Positions 31,239 through 38,492 of a stretch of DNA of 38,492 bases are shown piece after piece; within the stretch, counting starts at the first letter, position 1, and every line of letters starts with the position of its first letter. The translations under genes were made by a program, and so were the position numbers. Source of the stretch: Candidatus Segetimicrobium genomatis (GTDB taxonomy: Bacteria > Sysuimicrobiota > Sysuimicrobiia > Sysuimicrobiales > Kaftiobacteriaceae); contig VBAP01000067.1 of the NCBI GenBank assembly GCA_005882335.1, positions 1-38,492 on the forward strand, written 5' to 3'. Under the pieces are notes generated by a model, which had not been told where the DNA came from, made no database searches, and worked only from the letters and a program-made list of their open reading frames with translations.

Positions 31239-31262
31239 CGCACCTTTCAAAGGAGCGCGTAC

Positions 31263-32066
31263 GTGCTTGATATGGTCATCCTGGGCCTGGTCCAGGGGCT
31301 GACGGAGTTTTTGCCGGTCAGCAGCACGGCCCATCTCATCTTCGCCGAGGCCTTTCTCGGAATACCCCGTCCCGGAATCCTTTTAGAAGCCGTCTTGCAC
31401 CTCGGCACTGTCCTCGCCGCGCTTGTCGTCCTGTGGGGCGAGGTCCGCAAGCTGGTCACGGGATGGGGCATGTCCATGGCGCGGAAGTCCGCGGACGCAA
31501 CCACCCAGTCGTACGGGCGGCTGGCCTGGTTGATCATTCTGATCACGGCCATCACCGCCGCCGCGGGCCTCACCCTGGAGAGACCTCTAGAGTCTATGTT
31601 CGGCTCAGTGCGCGGGACGGCCGTGCAGCTGATGCTCACCGGTGGGCTCTTGCTCATCGCGCAGGAGCGAGGCCGGCGCGCGATGCTTGACGCGACGCCT
31701 GCCGATGCGGTAGCGATCGGCGTCGCGCAGGCCGTCGCCATTGTCCCCGGGATCTCGCGGTCGGGCACCACGATCACCGCCGGCATGTGGATGGGGCTGC
31801 GCAAAGAGGAGGCGGCGCGGCTCTCGTTCCTGGCGGCCATCCCGGCGGTCGCCGGCGCGGGGATACTGGGGCTGAAGGATCTTCGGCTCGGTCTCGGCAT
31901 GGGGTATACTCCGGCACAGTTGCTCACAGGGTTCGCCGTCGCGGCGCTTTCAGGCGGGGTAGCCATCCGGTGGCTGCTATCCGTGCTGCGCCGGGGGCGC
32001 CTGAGCTACTTCGCCGTGTACTGTCTGCTCGCCGGGGCGGCGGTGCTCTTCTTCACAAAGGGGTAG
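31263..32066 (+). CDS. uppP: Undecaprenyl-diphosphate phosphatase (UppP/BacA)
   Basis: UppP recycles undecaprenyl diphosphate for peptidoglycan synthesis at the membrane. The 267-residue protein begins GLVQGLTEFLPVSSTAHLI (motif 1, with the catalytic Glu-rich EFLPVSSTAH) and has motif 2 VPGISRSGTTITAGMWMG. Several hydrophobic helices follow, ending with the last at about 245-265. The GTG at 31263 has AAAGGAG 8 nt upstream. It ends 5 nt before the ftsK start, so the two are probably one transcript. Confidence 0.94.
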   Translation: MLDMVILGLVQGLTEFLPVSSTAHLIFAEAFLGIPRPGILLEAVLHLGTVLAALVVLWGEVRKLVTGWGMSMARKSADATTQSYGRLAWLIILITAITAAAGLTLERPLESMFGSVRGTAVQLMLTGGLLLIAQERGRRAMLDATPADAVAIGVAQAVAIVPGISRSGTTITAGMWMGLRKEEAARLSFLAAIPAVAGAGILGLKDLRLGLGMGYTPAQLLTGFAVAALSGGVAIRWLLSVLRRGRLSYFAVYCLLAGAAVLFFTKG

Positions 32067-32071
32067 GAGCT

Positions 32072-34354
32072 GTGGCGCGCAGGAAACGGACCACCAATCG
32101 TCTTCATGCCGGCGGCGCCGTCGCGCTGGTCGGCGGGCTGGTGCTGGCGCTCTCGTTTCTTCCCGGAGCGACGGGCGTGCCGCTGGTCCTGGAACACGTC
32201 CAGCGGGTGGCGCTAGGCGATGGCGCGTGGCTGATTCCACTGGCAGGCGTGCTGGGCGGGATCGCCCTGCTCCGCGCGTCAGAGCGTTCACGCCTCGGCC
32301 GGAGAGCGTGTGGCGCCGCCCTGGTTGCCCTGGTCTCCATTGCCGCGTACCACGCGCGTGTCCCGCGGGGCGCGGAATGGTCCATCGGTCACAACACCGG
32401 CGGCGGGGGCGTGGTCGGCGGCGCACTGCTCTGGGTGCTGCGCCGGGCGTTCGGCGAGACGGGCGCATGGTTGGTGCTGGCGCTGAGTGCGATCGGCGGC
32501 GCCCTGCTGTGGTCCAATGTCTCGTTGGCCGCAGCAGTCGGCGGTATGCTGTCCGCCATCCAGTGGACCGCAGCAGAGTTGGTCCGTGCCGCACTGGCCA
32601 TCTGGCAACTCGGCGCCGGCGGTGCGGTGGCCGCGGTGAGTATCGTCACATCGTCGGCGGCAGCCCTGGCACACGCCATCTGGCGGAGCGCGCGCGCGGC
32701 CGCCGAACGTGTCGGCGCGCTCCTGCAACCGATGCAGCTTCCCGCCGCGACGGAGCCTCCACCGGTACCGACGAGGGCCCGACTCGTGGACACATTGGTC
32801 GCGGACGTCTCACGGCCCGGGCCCGTCGACGGAGAGAAGCGGGTCACCGGCGTGCCGCCGGGCCGGGGCCAGCAGGCTCGCGCCAGCACCGGCGAGGCGT
32901 TCAGGCAGGAAACGCTCGCGCTTGAAGTCCCCTCCGGCGGGTATCAGTTGCCCCCGTCCACGCTGCTCACCGATCTGCCATCTTTGCGCGGCAAGGCGAA
33001 GACTGAGCCCGCGGACCTGGCCAAGCAGCTGGAGCAGACGCTGACCAGTTTCGGCGTTGAGGCGAAGGTCACACGCTGGGAGCAGGGACCCGTGGTGACG
33101 CGTTTTGAGGTACAGCCGGCGCCTGGGGTCCGCGTCCAGAAGATCAGCAGCCTGACCAACGACATCGCGCTCGCCCTGGCGGCGCCCAGCGTGCGCATCG
33201 AGGCCCCCATCCCCGGCAAGTCCGCGGTCGGCATCGAGGTACCCAATCAAAAAACTGCCCTGGTCCATATTAAGGAGATCCTGGCATCGGATGAGTACCA
33301 GCGGACGGCCGGCCCACTCGTCGTCCCAGTGGGCAAAGACATCGCCGGCCATCCTATCCTGGCCGATCTCGCTGAGATGCCGCATCTGCTTATCGCCGGG
33401 GCGACGGGCTCAGGGAAATCGGTCACGCTGAACGCCATCATCGCCGGTCTGCTGTTCCGGTGCACTCCCGTGGACGTGCGGCTGCTGATGATCGATCCCA
33501 AGCGGGTGGAGTTCACCAACTACAACAACGTTCCGCATCTGCTGATCCCCGTGGTCACCAACCCGCGCGCCGCCGCAGGCGCGCTGCGGGAGATGCTGCG
33601 GGAAATGGAACAGCGGTTCGAGCGCTTCGCCGCCACCGGGACGCGGAACATCCAGGCATACAATCAACTCACCGACGTGGAGCGCCTGCCGTATCTCGTG
33701 ATCATCGTCGATGAACTGGCCGACCTGATGATGGTCGCGCCGGCCGACTTTGAAGACGTCATCTGCCGTCTCGCCCAGATGACCCGGGCCACGGGGATTC
33801 ACATGGTGGTGGCGACGCAGCGACCGTCGGTCGATGTCATCACAGGGCTGATTAAAGCAAACATTCCGTCCCGCATCGCCTTCGCCGTCAGCAGTCAGGT
33901 GGACAGCCGGACCATCCTGGATATGCCGGGCGCTGAGAAACTGCTCGGGAAAGGCGACATGCTGTACCTGCCGATGGGCGCCGCGCGGCCCACGCGGGCG
34001 CAGGGCGCGTTCATCGCCGACAGCGAGATTCAGGCGCTGGCCGCCTGGTGGAAGACCCAAGGCCGGCCGGTATATGATCAGGACCTGCTGCGGGCCGAAG
34101 CGGGCAGCGCGGAAGCCAGCGGGGATGAAGACGCCCTGCTGGCCGACGCCGCCCGACTGATCGTGCGGGCGGGATATGGCTCGGTGTCGCTGCTGCAGCG
34201 TAAGATGAAGATTGGCTATGTCCGCGCCGCCCGCATCGTCGATCAGCTGGAAGAAAAAGGCATTGTCGGACCCGCCCAGGGCAGCAATCCCCGCGACGTG
34301 CTGGTCGGACTGGAGGAACTCGAGCGCCTGATCAAGACCGGTTCCGCGTCCTAA
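32072..34354 (+). CDS. ftsK: FtsK/SpoIIIE-family DNA translocase
   Basis: FtsK pumps chromosomal DNA through the closing septum. The 760-residue protein has about four membrane helices in the first 200 residues, a short Pro/Ala-rich linker, the alpha/beta motor domain and a C-terminal gamma winged helix (AARLIVRAGYGSVSLLQRKM). Motor motifs are Walker A GATGSGKSV (443-451), Walker B IIVDELADLMM and the HMVVATQRPSVDVITGLIK segment. GTG 32072 is preceded by TAGGAG, overlapping the end of uppP. The open frame extends further upstream, but that would overlap uppP by nearly 300 nt and lacks membrane character, so I reject it. Its place after the dap genes matches Bacillus spoIIIE. Confidence 0.95.
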   Translation: MARRKRTTNRLHAGGAVALVGGLVLALSFLPGATGVPLVLEHVQRVALGDGAWLIPLAGVLGGIALLRASERSRLGRRACGAALVALVSIAAYHARVPRGAEWSIGHNTGGGGVVGGALLWVLRRAFGETGAWLVLALSAIGGALLWSNVSLAAAVGGMLSAIQWTAAELVRAALAIWQLGAGGAVAAVSIVTSSAAALAHAIWRSARAAAERVGALLQPMQLPAATEPPPVPTRARLVDTLVADVSRPGPVDGEKRVTGVPPGRGQQARASTGEAFRQETLALEVPSGGYQLPPSTLLTDLPSLRGKAKTEPADLAKQLEQTLTSFGVEAKVTRWEQGPVVTRFEVQPAPGVRVQKISSLTNDIALALAAPSVRIEAPIPGKSAVGIEVPNQKTALVHIKEILASDEYQRTAGPLVVPVGKDIAGHPILADLAEMPHLLIAGATGSGKSVTLNAIIAGLLFRCTPVDVRLLMIDPKRVEFTNYNNVPHLLIPVVTNPRAAAGALREMLREMEQRFERFAATGTRNIQAYNQLTDVERLPYLVIIVDELADLMMVAPADFEDVICRLAQMTRATGIHMVVATQRPSVDVITGLIKANIPSRIAFAVSSQVDSRTILDMPGAEKLLGKGDMLYLPMGAARPTRAQGAFIADSEIQALAAWWKTQGRPVYDQDLLRAEAGSAEASGDEDALLADAARLIVRAGYGSVSLLQRKMKIGYVRAARIVDQLEEKGIVGPAQGSNPRDVLVGLEELERLIKTGSAS

Positions 34355-34454
34355 GGCCCCGATCGCGCCTGCCAGGAGTTCTCTCGGACCGACACGAAGT
34401 GTACGCAGGTCACCCCAACCCCAAGCTTATGAACTCACGGGAGGTGCGTCGAGC

Positions 34455-35513
34455 ATGAGAACTGGAATGCGTATCGCCGCTGCGCTGCTGGTCGTGGTGG
34501 CGGCCATTCTCTGGGCGATCCCCGGACCGCAGGCCACGGCTCAGGCCAAGAAGTGGCGCGTAGGCATTGTCTATGACGTCGGCGGGCGCGGCGATCTGTC
34601 GTTCAACGACATGGCCTACGCGGGCCTGGCCCGCGCGCAGAAGGAATTCGGGGCCAGCATCGAAACCCGCGACCTCGAACCCACAGCCGGCGGGGAGAAC
34701 CGCGAGGAGCTCCTCCGGCTGTTGGCCGGGGAGAAGTACGATCTGATCTTCGGGATCGGGTTCCTCTTCACCGACAGCATCACCCGTGTGGCCAAGGATT
34801 TCCCGAACGTCAAGTTCGCGATCGTGGACGGGTTTATCGGGGATCAGCCCAACGTGGTCAGCCTGCTCTTCAAGGAGCAGGAAGGATCCTTTCTGGTCGG
34901 CGCCGCCGCCGCGCTGAAGTCCCGGACCGGAAAGATCGGGTTCGTCGGCGGCATGAAAATCCCCCTCATTGAAAAGTTTGAAGCCGGCTACATCGCCGGC
35001 GCCAAATATATCAAGCGGACCATCGAAGTCTTCAGCGAGTATGCCGGCACCACCGGCGAGGCGTTCCGCGATCCCGTCAAGGGCAAAGAACTGGCCCTGG
35101 CGGAGTACGATCGCGGCGCGGACATCATCTACCACGCCTCGGGCGGCACAGGCATCGGCGTGTTCGAAGCCGCGGTGGTGAAGAAACGGCTGGCGATCGG
35201 CGTCGACGCAGACCAGTCGCTGACCGTCAAATCGGACCAGCGGGCGCAAATCCTGACCAGCATGATGAAGCGGGTGGACGTGGCCGTCTACGAGACCATC
35301 AAGGCCACGACCACCGGGCAGTACAAAGGCGGCGTGCGGGAGTTTGGGCTGAAGGAGAACGGGGTCGGGTATGCCGTCAACGACTACAACAAAGCGATGA
35401 TTCAAGACGTCACCGCCAAGTTAGAGGCCCTGAAGAAGGATATCATCGCCGGGAAGATCAAGGTCCCGTCGGACAAGAAGCTACTCGAGGAGTTCCTCAA
35501 GACGCTGAAGTGA
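34455..35513 (+). CDS. BMP-family nucleoside-binding protein of an ABC importer
   Basis: BMP/PnrA-type proteins bind purine nucleosides and feed them to an ABC importer. The 352-residue protein has a Sec-type signal (residues 1-30, ending ATAQAKK) with no lipobox cysteine, unlike most Gram-positive members. The mature part starts WRVGIVYDVGGRGDLSFND, the family motif, and has NVKFAIVDGFIGDQPNVV and GKIGFVGGMKIPLIEKFEAG. YHASGGTGIGVFEAA and AIGVDADQS line the ligand cleft. GGGAGG lies before the ATG. The ABC genes follow after a terminator hairpin, so the binding protein is probably made in excess. Confidence 0.94.
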   Translation: MRTGMRIAAALLVVVAAILWAIPGPQATAQAKKWRVGIVYDVGGRGDLSFNDMAYAGLARAQKEFGASIETRDLEPTAGGENREELLRLLAGEKYDLIFGIGFLFTDSITRVAKDFPNVKFAIVDGFIGDQPNVVSLLFKEQEGSFLVGAAAALKSRTGKIGFVGGMKIPLIEKFEAGYIAGAKYIKRTIEVFSEYAGTTGEAFRDPVKGKELALAEYDRGADIIYHASGGTGIGVFEAAVVKKRLAIGVDADQSLTVKSDQRAQILTSMMKRVDVAVYETIKATTTGQYKGGVREFGLKENGVGYAVNDYNKAMIQDVTAKLEALKKDIIAGKIKVPSDKKLLEEFLKTLK

Positions 35514-35533
35514 GCCGATCGATTGAGCCATTC

Positions 35534-35567
35534 GGGGGTGGGGGCGCAGCCTCCACCCCTCTTTTTT
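35534..35567 (+). terminator. Intrinsic terminator between the binding protein and ATPase genes
   Basis: GGGGTGG pairs with CCACCCC around a loop containing GGGCGCAGCCT, followed by TCTTTTTT at 35560-35567. The gap is only 67 nt, so this is probably a partial terminator that lets some transcripts into the transporter genes while giving more binding protein. Confidence 0.8.
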
Positions 35568-35580
35568 CGAGAAATCATCA

Positions 35581-37112
<1,532 letters not shown>

Positions 37113-37116
<4 letters not shown>

Positions 37117-38246
37117 AGGGCCGCCTGCTTCTCCTGCAGGTCGCGACGCCGGCGCTGGCCATCGTCTTTGGCATGCTCATCGCGTCCGTCATGATTCTGG
37201 CCATCGGCCGCAACCCCATCGACGTCTATGCGGTGATGGTCCGGTTCAGCCTCACCCGCACGGACAGCCTCTTCTCGATCCTGTTCAAGACCACGCCGCT
37301 GATCTTCGCCGGCCTGGCTGTCGCCATGTCGTTCCGGGCCAGCCTGTTCAACATCGGCGTGGAAGGACAGTACTACATCGGGGCGTTTTGCGCCGCGCTG
37401 GTCGGATTCAGCCTGAGAGGGTTACCGGCCGTCGTCCACCTGCCGCTGGCGCTCCTGGCGGCCGCGGGCGGCGGGATGGTGTGGGCGCTCGTGCCGATCG
37501 CATTGAAGCTGCGACGGGGCGCGCACGAAGTGATTACCACGATCATGATGAACTACATCGCCTCCGCGCTGCTGCTCTATCTCATCAACGACGTCTTCCG
37601 CGATCCGACCCAGATCGGGACGCCCCGGGTGCGCACCCCCGTCGTGGCACCCGCGGCGCGCGTGCCGTCGATGGGCCCGCTGCTGGCTCCGCTGGGGCTG
37701 CACGGATCCGACGTGGAGAAACTCAACCTGCTCCTGCCGCTGGGCGTCACCATCGCGGTCGTCCTGGCCTACTTCCTCAGCCGCACGCGGTTTGGCTATG
37801 AGGTGCGCGCGGTGGCGTCCAACCCGCTGGCCGCGGAAGCAGCCGGCATTCCCAACGCGCGCGTGCAGTTCGGGATGTTCATGCTCAGCGCCGGCATCGC
37901 CGGCCTGGTGGGGCTCAACGACATCTTGGGCTTCTTCGGATACCTGGACATCGACTTCCCCAAGGGCCTCGGCTTCCTTGGGATCTCCGTGGCGCTGTTG
38001 GCCAAGAACAACCCCCTGGGAGTCATTCCGGCGGCCCTGCTGTTCGGCTTTCTGGACCGCGGGGCGGCGGGGGTGCAGTTCTTCGCCAGGGTGCCCAAAG
38101 AGATCATCGTCATCTTGCAGGCGATCATCATTCTGGCCATCGTCGTGGCGTACGAACTGCTGACCCGGTACGTGCGCACACAACGCAAACGCGAGGCGGA
38201 GTTGGTGGTGACCGCAACACCGGTCGCGGAGGGGACAGGAAGTTGA
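37113..38246 (+). CDS. ABC transporter permease 1 (BMP/nucleoside type)
   Basis: This permease of the nucleoside-importer family (as in Bacillus YufP/NupP) has 377 residues with about nine hydrophobic helices. Characteristic segments are GLAVAMSFRASLFNIGVEGQ near the start of the conserved core and AEAAGIPNARVQFGMFMLSA, the coupling-helix region that contacts the ATPase. It starts at ATG 37113, overlapping the ATPase stop. An inverted-repeat element separates it from the second permease, which is odd for genes that must be made in equal amounts. Confidence 0.94.
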
Positions 38247-38336
38247 AGAGTTGGAGAGTTGGAGAGATGGAGAGTCAAAACCCACCAGAGCGGAACAGTG
38301 GTAATCCAACTCTTCAACTCTCCAACTTTCCAACTG
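38241..38336. repeat. Quasi-palindromic word-repeat element 16 (GTTGGA/GTTGAAGA words)
   Basis: The left arm (38241-38275) is AGTTGAAGAGTTGGAGAG, TTGGAGAGATGGAGAG. The right arm (38304-38336) is CCAACTCTTCAACTCTCC, AACTTTCCAAC. The spacer is about 28 nt. The left arm overlaps the permease stop codon. It lies between two permease genes of one transporter. Confidence 0.85.
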
Positions 38337-38355
38337 CTGTGGAGACACCTGTGCG

Positions 38356-38492
38356 ATGGAATACGTAGCCTCCTTATTCGGCTTGGCCCTCATCGCATCG
38401 GCCATTCGGGTTACGATGCCGATCCTGCTGGCATCGCTCGGTGCGGTGTACACCGAGCGCGGCGGAGTCGTGAACATCGGGCTGGAAGGCAC
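38356..38492 (+). CDS. ABC transporter permease 2, N-terminal part (truncated by window edge)
   Basis: The visible 45 residues begin MEYVASLFGLALIASAIRV and continue with TMPILLASLGAVYTERGGVVNIGLEG. The TERGGVVNIGLEG motif is the signature of the second permease of nucleoside ABC importers (YufQ/NupQ type). The ATG at 38356 was chosen because GGAGA lies about 11 nt upstream. A GTG at 38351 is out of frame. The rest of the gene lies beyond the window. Confidence 0.88.
   Translation, partial: MEYVASLFGLALIASAIRVTMPILLASLGAVYTERGGVVNIGLEG

Noticed and set aside
31787..32071. N-terminal extension of ftsK
   Set aside because: It would overlap most of the uppP C-terminal half, is Arg/Gly-rich, and a well-placed TAGGAG precedes the GTG at 32072.

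Overview
The window is GC-rich bacterial chromosome, densely coding and mostly + strand. The gene order rimP-nusA-ylxR-infB-DUF503-rbfA-nrnA-truB-ribF-rpsO-pnp-M16 peptidase-dapB-asd-aspartokinase-dapA-ftsK matches the classical Bacillota arrangement (Bacillus ylxS to spoIIIE). It lacks ylxQ and the dipicolinate synthase genes spoVFAB that Bacillus has there. An archaeal-type fructose-1,6-bisphosphate aldolase/phosphatase and an apparent selenocysteine peroxiredoxin suggest a deep-branching, probably uncultured Bacillota-like or other Terrabacteria lineage, possibly thermophilic. That placement is inference from gene order and content.

Layout. 1-112: start of an HU-family gene (minus). 310-5790: rarA, mnmA, an S41 peptidase and cca. 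5906-10073: a one-helix micro-protein, the FBP aldolase/phosphatase (minus), an uncharacterised duplicated-fold protein, ParA, a Cys-rich partner and a HAD phosphatase (minus). 10207-12025: Sec-peroxiredoxin and AsnRS (minus). 12117-20980: transcription/translation operon with its own promoter and a structured leader, ending in ribF. 21004-25390: rpsO-pnp-M16 with a second promoter, a terminator-bearing leader and a pnp leader hairpin. 25512-29647: lysine/diaminopimelate pathway (dapB, asd, aspartokinase, dapA). 29751-34354: a frameshifted uracil-DNA glycosylase, DppA-type aminopeptidase, uppP and ftsK. 34455-38492: a BMP-type nucleoside ABC importer (binding protein, ATPase, two permeases, the last cut by the window end).

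The most unusual feature is a dispersed class of intergenic quasi-palindromes. I count sixteen in 38 kb. Each has two arms of about 25-50 nt built from degenerate 7-10 nt words, with the second arm a near reverse complement of the first, around an unrelated spacer. At least nine word vocabularies occur. Some recur almost identically at distant loci, for example 10680-10761 and 19857-19934. The elements sit tightly against gene ends, lack a terminator U-run, occur in co-directional, convergent and divergent gaps, and in three places run into coding sequence. There they form the C-terminal tails of Cca, RibF and AsnRS; in AsnRS the tail replaces the family's usual ending.

Other points of note are the in-frame TGA at the peroxidatic position of the peroxiredoxin, two ribosomal-operon leaders that share a terminator followed by the same 10-mer and a mini-ORF, a structured pnp leader, and an uncharacterised three-gene ParA cluster.
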